Source: JBCBUE01 sp039818285 (lineage in GTDB: Bacteria > Planctomycetota > Phycisphaerae > Phycisphaerales > Phycisphaeraceae). From it: a stretch of DNA of 5,138 nt. Where the stretch lies: assembly GCA_039818285.1 (NCBI GenBank), contig JBCBUE010000126.1, positions 1-5,138 of the forward strand. Reading direction: 5' to 3'. The position numbers and the translations under genes are program-made. Of the stretch, positions 1-5,138 are shown piece after piece. The stretch's first letter is position 1, and each line of letters starts with the position of its first letter. The notes under the pieces are model-generated. The model had not been told where the DNA came from, made no database searches, and saw nothing but the letters and a program-made list of their open reading frames with translations.

Positions 1-238
1 TGGGTATTCGGTGTGGACCAACGGCATGAAGCTGGTCGCCGCCGACACGCGGCTGCTGCCGTTCGGCACGATCGTCTCCATCCCGGGTTACAACGGCGGC
101 CAGCCGGTGCAGGTCCTCGACCGTGGCGGCAAGATCAAGGGCCACCGCCTGGACGTGCTGTACCCGACGCACGAGATCGCGCTGAAGTGGGGCGTGCAGG
201 ACCTCGACGTCGTGATCTACGACTACGCGGACGAGTGA
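1..238 (+). CDS. 3D-domain (double-psi beta-barrel) protein, C-terminal part, 5' end outside window
   Basis: The frame is open from the window edge (first full codon at base 2) to a TGA at 236-238, giving 78 residues. They look like a complete 3D domain, named for three conserved aspartates, here D15, D40 and D51 of the fragment. The hallmarks are visible in order: VAADTRLLPFGT (residues 12-23), VLDRGGKIKGHRLD (38-51) and a closing H-x-x-A-x-x-WG segment (57-64). The family shares the RlpA/MltA-like barrel and is associated with peptidoglycan cleavage or cell-wall remodelling. That role is inferred here from the family, since the part that would carry a signal peptide or wall-binding domain lies upstream. 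The protein ends about seven residues after the last barrel strand, so it stops with the domain. It converges with the repressor gene and has no evident functional tie to the efflux genes. A GTG at base 11 is in frame but falls inside the domain and is not the real start. Confidence 0.85.
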   Translation, partial: GYSVWTNGMKLVAADTRLLPFGTIVSIPGYNGGQPVQVLDRGGKIKGHRLDVLYPTHEIALKWGVQDLDVVIYDYADE

Positions 239-248
239 TCGGGCTCGA

Positions 249-277
249 CCCAACCGGGCGCTTCATTTTCGGTTGGC
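249..277. terminator. Possible hairpin between convergent genes (weak terminator candidate)
   Basis: CCAACCG at 250-256 is the exact reverse complement of CGGTTGG at 270-276, giving a 7-bp stem with a 13-base loop. An overlapping alternative pairs 246-255 with 281-290 (9 of 10 positions). It lies 11 bases past the stop of the 3D-domain gene and between two converging genes, where a shared terminator would be expected. However, no T tract follows directly on either strand; the nearest, TTTTTT, is at 306-311, about 30 bases on. It is therefore not a canonical intrinsic terminator. The rest of the gap, 278-340, holds only the T run and a series of G tracts. Confidence 0.25.
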
Positions 278-340
278 TTGGGTTGGGGCGAGTTGCTATC
301 TCTGATTTTTTGGCTTGGGGTGGGGGTGGGTTATTGGTGC

Positions 341-1030
341 TCAGCAGCGCGGCGCGGCGTGTTCGAGGAGGTCGGTGAGGACGTCGTCGGGAGAGCCTTC
401 GAGGACGGAGGTGCGGTCGGCGATGAGGATCATGGCCAGGCCGTGCAGGGCGATCCAGTAGCGGCCGGCCTCGACGCGGGTTCGGCGGGAGAGCTCGGGC
501 TCGGTGACGCCGGTGTCGGCGAGGCGTTGGTTGACGACCATGAGCAGGCCGGAGAAGCCGGCTTCGAGGAGGTCGTGGTCCGACTCGGGCAGGGGCGACT
601 CGAACATCAGCCGATAGAGGTTGGGGTGGTTGCGGGCGAAGTCGAGGTAGACCTCGGCGCCGCCGCGCCAGTAGTCGCCGGCGTCGGGCTTGGCGTGGCC
701 GCCGTCGCAGCAGGCCTGGTGGAGGGTCTCGAAGCCGCGTCGGATCATGTCGCGGTGGAGGGCGTCGGCCGATTCGACGTAGGTGTAGAGGGTCATCGCG
801 CCGACGCCGAGGTGCTGGGCGATGCCGCGCATGGTGACGGCGTCGGGGCCGGCCTCACGGAGCAGCGCCATCGCGGTCTGCAGGATGAGTTCGTGCCGCT
901 GCTCGGGGGTGGCGGATCGCCACGGCACGTCGTCCACGATGGGCGGGGTGGCGAGCTCGGGGCCGCGGGGGCTGGCGTCGGCGGGGCCGACGGATTCGAG
1001 GAGGGCGGGGCTCGGGCTCGACTCGGTCAT
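341..1030 (-). CDS. TetR/AcrR-family transcriptional repressor, probable regulator of the adjacent efflux operon
   Basis: This 229-residue protein has a typical TetR N-terminal DNA-binding domain at about residues 45-96. The helix-turn-helix is VTMRGIAQHLGVGAMTLYTYV (65-85) followed by the usual lysine-free variant of the 'K-x-x-L' helix, SADALHRDMI. The C-terminal ligand and dimerisation domain contains AEVYLDFARNHPNLYRLMF (125-143), a signature of TetR proteins with a WHG-like or TetR_C_33-like C-terminal domain. Proteins of this kind bind operators as dimers and leave DNA when a small hydrophobic molecule binds. The gene is divergent from the adaptor-permease operon across a 70-bp gap with twin palindromes, so autorepression and operon repression are likely. 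The chosen ATG at 1030 gives a Pro/Ser-rich, probably disordered 40-residue leader and has no clear Shine-Dalgarno site. A GTG at 926-928 (V35) would give a start closer to family norm. Vicinal cysteines C107-C108 lie in the ligand-domain loop. The inducing molecule is unknown. Confidence 0.9.
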   Translation of the reverse strand: MTESSPSPALLESVGPADASPRGPELATPPIVDDVPWRSATPEQRHELILQTAMALLREAGPDAVTMRGIAQHLGVGAMTLYTYVESADALHRDMIRRGFETLHQACCDGGHAKPDAGDYWRGGAEVYLDFARNHPNLYRLMFESPLPESDHDLLEAGFSGLLMVVNQRLADTGVTEPELSRRTRVEAGRYWIALHGLAMILIADRTSVLEGSPDDVLTDLLEHAAPRC

Positions 1031-1042
1031 GGGCGGCAGCTA

Positions 1043-1057
1043 TCGTACGCCGTACGA
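1043..1057. promoter_or_regulatory. Operator palindrome 1 (probable TetR-family binding site)
   Basis: TCGTACGCCGTACGA is a perfect 7-1-7 palindrome. It lies 13 bases upstream of the repressor start codon and 44 bases upstream of the adaptor start codon. Size and symmetry fit a TetR-family dimer site. It is placed to cover the start region of the repressor transcript. Binding by the neighbouring repressor is inferred from position and symmetry. Confidence 0.8.
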
Positions 1058-1063
1058 CACGTT

Positions 1064-1078
1064 TCGTACAGCGTACGG
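1064..1078. promoter_or_regulatory. Operator palindrome 2 (probable second TetR-family binding site)
   Basis: TCGTACAGCGTACGG matches palindrome 1 at 12 of 15 positions and keeps both CGTAC half-sites at the same spacing, but it is imperfect at the outer and inner flank positions. It starts exactly 21 bp after palindrome 1, two turns of B-DNA, so two dimers could sit on the same face of the helix. It is the copy nearer the adaptor gene, 22 bases before its ATG. The imperfect match suggests weaker affinity than site 1. Confidence 0.75.
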
Positions 1079-1100
1079 CACCCAAGATCAGGCGGACTCG

Positions 1101-2399
1101 ATGAACTCATCAGCCAACGGCGGCGAGCGACGTAGCGACGGCAAACGGTCGATGGCGGCGGTGATCGTCGCGTCGGCGTTGGCGGGGGCGGTGTCGGCGG
1201 CGGTGATCGTGGTGGTGATTTTCGTGGGGGTGATCGGGGTGGGCGGCCCGCCGCCTGGCGCGGCGGGTCCGGGCGGGGGCGGTCCGCCGGGGGGCGGGGG
1301 TCCGCCGCCGGCGTTGGTGGAGCTGCGCGAGGCGAGCGAGCAGGACGTTCGGCGTCAGGCGGAGGTGACGGGCCGTCTGGAGGCGGTGCGTCAGGCGGTG
1401 GTCGCGTCGGAGGTCGAGGGCAAGGTGCTGGACGTGGGGGTCGAGGTGGGGGCGGCGGTGTCGGCGGGGCAGACGCAGCTGGCGACGGTCGATGATGTTT
1501 GGGCGCGGCTGGACGTGGAGCGGGCCGAGGCGGACGTGGTCGCGGCGGAGGCGGACCTGCGGAACAGCGTGCTCGACCTCGAGCGTCTGGAGCGGTTGGC
1601 GGCGAGCCAGGCGGCGCGGCCGCGCGAGGTGGACGAGACGCGCGCCGAGGTGGCGTCGCGCGAGGCGCGGGTGGTGGCGCTGAAGGCGCAGCTCGGGCGT
1701 GAGCGCGAGTCGCTGGCGCGGGCGAGGATCACGGCGCCGTTTGACGGGTGGGTGACGGCCAAGCACGTTGAGGAGGGCGAGTGGGTGGAGCCTGGCGCAT
1801 CGGTGGTGAGCCTGGTGAGCCGGGGCGAGGTGGATGCGCGGCTGGACGTGCCCGAGTCGCTGGTGAACGAGGTGAGCGACGGAGATCGGGTGTTGGTGAT
1901 GGTGGAGGCGGTTGGGTTGGAGGTCGAGGGGGCGGTGGTGTCGGTGACGCCGGACGGTTCGGGGGCGGCGCGGACGTACCCGGTGGAGGTTCGGCTGGAC
2001 GATCGAGCGGGGGCGTTGAAGCCGGGGATGAGCGTGACGGGGCTGATGTCGGTGGGCGATGCGACGCCGCGGCTGACGGTGCCTCGGGACGCGGTGCAGT
2101 TCGGGCCGACGGGTTCGGTGGTGTGGGTGTCGGGTCCGATGGAGGGAGAGGGGCCGTTCGCGGGGGCGGCGGTGCCGGTGCCGGTGCGCGTGCTGACGGG
2201 GGTGCGGGATCGGTTTGCCGTCGAGCCGCTGGGCGGGGGCGAGGGGTCGCTGCTGCGTGACGGGGCGGCGGTGGTGGTGGCGGGCGCGGAGCGATTGATC
2301 CCGGGCCAGCCGTTGATGGCGGGCGGGCCGCCGGGGCCGCAGGCGAGCGCCGGGGGTGGCGGCGGTGATGAGTCGTCGGTCGCTACGGGGGGCGAGTAA
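1101..2399 (+). CDS. RND efflux periplasmic adaptor subunit (HlyD/AcrA-type membrane fusion protein)
   Basis: This 432-residue protein would bridge the inner-membrane RND permease and an outer-membrane channel. A basic 17-residue N-tail (ERRSDGKR) precedes one hydrophobic segment at about 18-47, which looks like an uncleaved membrane anchor; there is no lipobox. A Gly/Pro linker follows (48-70). The lipoyl domain is split, as in the family: its first half is around 88-132 (VEGKVLDVGVEVGAAVSAGQ), and the second around 207-231 with the hallmark ARITAPFDGWV (T211, P213, G216). Between the halves, about 134-205 is a Glu/Arg/Ala-rich alpha hairpin. A beta barrel (about 232-310) ends in LKPGM (306-310), then comes a membrane-proximal domain to about 405 and a Gly-rich tail (406-432). 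The ATG at 1101 was chosen because it lies just past the operators and keeps the basic residues before the anchor; the next in-frame ATG (1152) has no ribosome site. Codons end overwhelmingly in G. Confidence 0.93.
   Translation: MNSSANGGERRSDGKRSMAAVIVASALAGAVSAAVIVVVIFVGVIGVGGPPPGAAGPGGGGPPGGGGPPPALVELREASEQDVRRQAEVTGRLEAVRQAVVASEVEGKVLDVGVEVGAAVSAGQTQLATVDDVWARLDVERAEADVVAAEADLRNSVLDLERLERLAASQAARPREVDETRAEVASREARVVALKAQLGRERESLARARITAPFDGWVTAKHVEEGEWVEPGASVVSLVSRGEVDARLDVPESLVNEVSDGDRVLVMVEAVGLEVEGAVVSVTPDGSGAARTYPVEVRLDDRAGALKPGMSVTGLMSVGDATPRLTVPRDAVQFGPTGSVVWVSGPMEGEGPFAGAAVPVPVRVLTGVRDRFAVEPLGGGEGSLLRDGAAVVVAGAERLIPGQPLMAGGPPGPQASAGGGGGDESSVATGGE
1242..1310 (+). repeat. Low-complexity Gly/Pro-coding tract in the adaptor gene
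   Basis: These 69 bases encode only Gly, Pro and two Ala. A GGGG-PP unit occurs twice in tandem at residues 58-69 (GGGGPPGGGGPP). The DNA carries G tracts at 1265-1267, 1271-1273, 1275-1279, 1289-1294 and 1296-1300. In the protein it forms a flexible spacer between the membrane anchor and the first lipoyl half. Such tracts are prone to slippage, so the length may vary between strains. Confidence 0.8.
2387..2396 (+). promoter_or_regulatory. Probable ribosome-binding region of the permease gene, inside the adaptor's last codons
   Basis: The purine-rich GGGGGGCGAG ends seven bases before the permease ATG at 2404 and overlaps the final adaptor codons, as expected for translational coupling. It is not a textbook Shine-Dalgarno sequence. 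It favours 2404 over an alternative in-frame ATG at 2368, which would add 12 residues (MSRRSLRGASKA) and overlap the adaptor by 32 bases. Confidence 0.45.
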
Positions 2400-2403
2400 G
2401 GCG

Positions 2404-5138
2404 ATGGACCCCATTGCGTTCGGCATCCGCAACCCGGTCAAGGTCTCCGTCGGGGTGATCCTGCTGCTGCTGTTCGGGCTGGTGGCGTTGATCACGATCC
2501 CGGTGCAGCTGACGCCGAACGTCGACGAGACCGTGATCACGGTGACGACCGACTGGGACGGGCGCAGCCCCGACGAGATCGAGAAGTCGATCATCGAGCC
2601 TCAGGAAGACGCGCTCGACAGCGTGCCGGGCTTGCAGAAGATGACGTCGACGGCCAGCCGGGGCTCGTCGGAGATCGAGCTCGAGTTCGGTCTGGGCGTG
2701 GATGCGGACGTGGCGTTGCTGGATATCGCGATCGCCCTGGACGAGGTGGGCGATTACCCCGAGGGCGTGGACGAGCCGGTGCCCGCCGAGGGCGAGGCCG
2801 GGCCTGGCAACCCGATCGCGTGGCTGATCCTGCAGTCCGACACGCCCGGGTTCGACGTGCAGGCGTTGGGTCAGGCGGCCGAGGAGCAGATCCGCCCGGC
2901 GATCGAGCGGGTGGTCGGCGTGAGCGAGGCGCGGGTGTACGGCGCCCGCGAGCCCGAGGTGCACATCCGCATCGACCCCCGCAAGGTCGCGCAGAACGAG
3001 GTGACGCTGAGCGAGCTCGAGGCGGCGCTTCGGCAGGAGAACGTGAACGTCTCGGCCGGCGAGCTGAGCGAGGGGCAGTACGAGACGCGGGTGCGCGTGG
3101 TCGGCGAGTACGACGACGTCGATCAGATCGGCGACACGGTGGTCAAGCAGACGCCCGCCGGGCCGATCCGCGTACGCGACCTGGTTGACGACGAGGACGG
3201 GATCGCCAAGCGGCTGGAGAAGCGCGACTCGTTCGTCCGGGTCAAGGGCAAGCCGGGCATGGCGTTCCCGGTGTATCGCGAGTCGGGCGCGAACGTGATC
3301 GCCGTGATGGGCCGGTTGCAGGACCAGATCGCCGAGATCAACGAGTTCATCCTGCCGGAGGTCGCGCGGACGGCGGGGCCGGAGCAGGGGCTCGGCGAAA
3401 CACCGCACCTGCAGATCCGCCAGGTTTACGACGAGACGGACTACATCTACGACGCGCTGGCGCTGGTGCGCAGCAACCTCGTCATCGGCGGCACGCTGGC
3501 GGTGGTGGTGCTGCTGCTGTTCCTGCGGCGGTGGCGGCCGACGCTGATCGTGGCGCTGGCGATCCCGGTGTCGGTGATCGGCACGTTCGTGGCGATGACG
3601 GCGTTCGGGCGGAACCTCAACGTGATCTCGCTGGCGGGTCTGGCGTTCGCCGTGGGGATGGTCGTCGACAACGCGATCGTGGTGACCGAGAACATCGATC
3701 GTCACCTGAGCATGGGCAAGTCGCCGGGCAAGGCGGCGTACGACGGGACCAAGGAGGTGTGGGGTGCGGTGCTCGCGTCGACGCTGACGACCCTGGCCGT
3801 GTTCGTGCCGGTGCTGACGATTCAGGAAGAGGTCGGCCAGCTGTTCCGCGACATCGCGCTGGCGATCTGCGCGGCGGTGACGCTGTCCCTGCTCGTGTCG
3901 ATCACGGTGATCCCGACGGCCAGCTCGCGGATGCTGCGGGGGATTCGGCCCGAGCCGCCGGGGCTGTCGCGGTCGGTGCACGAGCTGTTCGGCGTCGCGA
4001 GCGCGGCGGGGGTGATCACGCGTGGCTGGTCGCGGTTTATTTACCACCTGACCGAGCGGACGTTCTGGGGCTTTGCCTCGCGCGGTCTGGCGGCGCTGGT
4101 CCTCACCGGCCTGTCGCTGGGCGGGGCATACCTGCTGATGCCCCCGGCCGACTACCTGCCGCAGGGCAACCAGAACATCGTGTTCGGCATCATGATCAAG
4201 CCGCCGGGCTTCAACATCGCCAAGCACGAGCAGGACGCGCGACGGGTCGAGTCGGTGCTGTCGCCGCTGTGGGAGGCCGAGGGGTACGAGGACATCGAGG
4301 CGAACTTCGGCCCGCTGCCCGACCCGTTCACCGGGCAGTTGGTCACGGGCGTGCCGCCGGTGGACAACTACTTCCATGTGTCGTTCCAGGGATCGGCGTT
4401 CCACGGGGCGATCAGCGCCGACCCGCTGAACGTGGCGTCGCTGGAGCCGGCGATCTCGTCGGCGGCGATGACGCGGGTGCCGGGCACGCTGGCGTTTGCG
4501 CGGCAGCGGTCGATCTTCGGGCGCGGGCTGTCGGGGTCGCGCGGCGTGGAGATCGAGGTGGTGGGGCGTGACCTGGACGCGGTGACCGGTGCGGCCGAGG
4601 CGATGATGTGGGCGCTTCGGATGCAGTTCGGGATGATGACCGTGCAGCCGACGCCGACGAACTTCGACCGTCAGTCGCGGGAGATCACGGTCGAGATCGA
4701 CCGGGTGAAGGCGGCGGACCTGGGGCTGGACGTGTCGACGCTGGGTCGGGCGGTGTCGGCGTTCGTCGACGGGGCGTTCGTGGGCGAGTTCCGCGACGGC
4801 GGGGAGACGATCGACATCCTCGCGACGCGCAGCGGCTGGGACCCCGATGCGGCGACCGAGTCGATCTCGCCCGAGTCGCTGGCCGGGTTGCCGTTGGCGG
4901 CCGAGACGCGAGACGGGGGGGTCCGCACGGTGCAGCTGGGTCAGGTGGCGACGTTCGACCGGACGCTGGCGCCGCAGCAGATCCGCCGCAGCCTCAAGGA
5001 GCGGGTCGTGCAGCTGGTGTTTACGCCGCCGCCGACGATGCCGCTGGAGGTGGCGGTCAACCTGGTGAAGGAGGTCGAGGCCGGGCTGCGAGCGGCCGGT
5101 GCGATCGACGAGTCGGTGCGGATGCGTCCGTCGGGCTC
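2404..5138 (+). CDS. RND-family (AcrB-type) efflux permease, 3' end outside window
   Basis: The frame runs open for 911 codons to the window edge. This is the inner-membrane, proton-driven pump of a tripartite efflux system. The N-terminus MDPIAFGIRNPV is the usual short cytoplasmic helix leading into TM1 (about 14-32). A periplasmic porter and docking region follows, then TM2 (359-375), TM3 (381-399), TM4, TM5 (457-475), TM6 (484-506) and TM7 (561-580). The second periplasmic half includes IFGRGLSGSRGVEIEV, typical of the family. TM4 carries AVGMVVDNAIVVTENI with D422-N423, aligning to the AcrB proton-relay pair D407-D408, so the second position is Asn. Family length is about 1,030-1,100 residues; TM8-TM12, including the relay lysine of TM10, lie beyond the window. 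It begins 4 bases after the adaptor stop, so the two are surely one operon. The substrate cannot be told from sequence; the TetR-type control suggests hydrophobic drugs or other small organics more than metal ions. Confidence 0.95.
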   Translation, partial: MDPIAFGIRNPVKVSVGVILLLLFGLVALITIPVQLTPNVDETVITVTTDWDGRSPDEIEKSIIEPQEDALDSVPGLQKMTSTASRGSSEIELEFGLGVDADVALLDIAIALDEVGDYPEGVDEPVPAEGEAGPGNPIAWLILQSDTPGFDVQALGQAAEEQIRPAIERVVGVSEARVYGAREPEVHIRIDPRKVAQNEVTLSELEAALRQENVNVSAGELSEGQYETRVRVVGEYDDVDQIGDTVVKQTPAGPIRVRDLVDDEDGIAKRLEKRDSFVRVKGKPGMAFPVYRESGANVIAVMGRLQDQIAEINEFILPEVARTAGPEQGLGETPHLQIRQVYDETDYIYDALALVRSNLVIGGTLAVVVLLLFLRRWRPTLIVALAIPVSVIGTFVAMTAFGRNLNVISLAGLAFAVGMVVDNAIVVTENIDRHLSMGKSPGKAAYDGTKEVWGAVLASTLTTLAVFVPVLTIQEEVGQLFRDIALAICAAVTLSLLVSITVIPTASSRMLRGIRPEPPGLSRSVHELFGVASAAGVITRGWSRFIYHLTERTFWGFASRGLAALVLTGLSLGGAYLLMPPADYLPQGNQNIVFGIMIKPPGFNIAKHEQDARRVESVLSPLWEAEGYEDIEANFGPLPDPFTGQLVTGVPPVDNYFHVSFQGSAFHGAISADPLNVASLEPAISSAAMTRVPGTLAFARQRSIFGRGLSGSRGVEIEVVGRDLDAVTGAAEAMMWALRMQFGMMTVQPTPTNFDRQSREITVEIDRVKAADLGLDVSTLGRAVSAFVDGAFVGEFRDGGETIDILATRSGWDPDAATESISPESLAGLPLAAETRDGGVRTVQLGQVATFDRTLAPQQIRRSLKERVVQLVFTPPPTMPLEVAVNLVKEVEAGLRAAGAIDESVRMRPSG

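Larger units (their letters stand above)
1031..1100. promoter_or_regulatory. Divergent control region of the repressor gene and the efflux operon
   Basis: The 70 bases between the two divergent start codons must hold both promoters. More than half is occupied by two palindromes (1043-1057 and 1064-1078), so any polymerase bound here would compete with the repressor. I see no strong sigma-70 boxes. On the reverse strand, TACGAT (complement of 1042-1047) is a 4-of-6 match to a -10 box, about 12 bases before the repressor ATG, which would make that transcript nearly leaderless. On the forward strand no convincing -10 stands out. The only ribosome-site-like bases before the adaptor ATG are AGGCGG at 1090-1095, five bases from the start. 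Confidence 0.75.

Noticed and set aside
822..1100. Possible upstream extension of the adaptor reading frame to an ATG at 822.
   Set aside because: It would overlap the repressor gene and both palindromes and adds Ser/Arg-rich residues with no adaptor homology; the membrane anchor already starts soon after the ATG at 1101.
1100..1111. Short inverted repeat GATGA-AC-TCATC over the adaptor start codon.
   Set aside because: The arms are five bases and the loop only two, too small for a hairpin, and it does not resemble the two operators; probably chance.
278..1135. A 285-codon forward open frame opposite the repressor.
   Set aside because: It is Gly/Val/Glu-rich without motifs, runs through the operators, and is antisense to a clear TetR-family protein.
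1110..2594. A 494-codon reverse-strand open frame opposite the adaptor gene.
   Set aside because: Most of it is Arg/His/Pro-rich and low in complexity, with no recognisable fold; the opposite strand encodes a well-formed adaptor with lipoyl and barrel motifs.
2383..4404. A 673-codon open frame on the reverse strand.
   Set aside because: It is the antisense shadow of the permease gene. Its translation is a monotonous mix of Arg, His, Asp and Leu with no domain, while the forward frame is a clear RND protein. High-GC third positions explain the long open frame.
3531..4571. A 346-codon forward open frame in another phase of the permease gene.
   Set aside because: It is Arg/Gly/Ala-rich with no motif and lies wholly inside the permease coding sequence, whose own frame has conserved TM segments.
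1..5138. Search by eye for CRISPR repeats, tRNA or rRNA genes, insertion-sequence ends or attachment sites.
   Set aside because: Nothing found. Apart from the operator pair and the Gly/Pro-coding tract, no spaced direct repeats, cloverleaf sequence or transposase-like protein is visible.

Overview
The window is GC-rich, has no RNA genes or mobile elements that I can see, and reads as ordinary chromosomal DNA of a Gram-negative (two-membrane) bacterium. The tripartite-efflux gene set requires an outer membrane. The high GC, the small 3D-domain protein and the style of the RND proteins would fit a planctomycete of the Phycisphaerae type, but that taxonomic guess is only an inference and other GC-rich lineages are possible.

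Layout: (1) Bases 1-238 are the 3' end of a forward gene for a 3D (three-aspartate) double-psi beta-barrel domain protein, probably cell-wall related. (2) Bases 239-340 are a convergent intergenic gap with an imperfect hairpin and a run of G tracts. (3) Bases 341-1030 (reverse) encode a TetR/AcrR-family repressor. (4) Bases 1031-1100 are a short divergent control region with two near-identical 15-bp palindromes exactly 21 bp apart. (5) Bases 1101-2399 (forward) encode a membrane-anchored HlyD/AcrA-type periplasmic adaptor. (6) From 2404 to the window end (forward) runs an RND inner-membrane efflux permease. It begins 4 bases after the adaptor stop and is cut off before its last transmembrane segments.

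The last four elements form one functional unit. The repressor probably binds the twin palindromes, shuts off both itself and the adaptor-permease operon, and releases when it binds a substrate of the pump. Adaptor and permease would assemble with an outer-membrane TolC-like channel, which is not in the window and may lie downstream or elsewhere.

I found no sign of an undescribed system type. The points worth a second look are details within a known design: the regular twin operator, an Asp-to-Asn change at one of the two proton-relay positions of the permease, an altered channel-docking motif in the adaptor, its Gly/Pro linker, and a vicinal-cysteine motif in the repressor.
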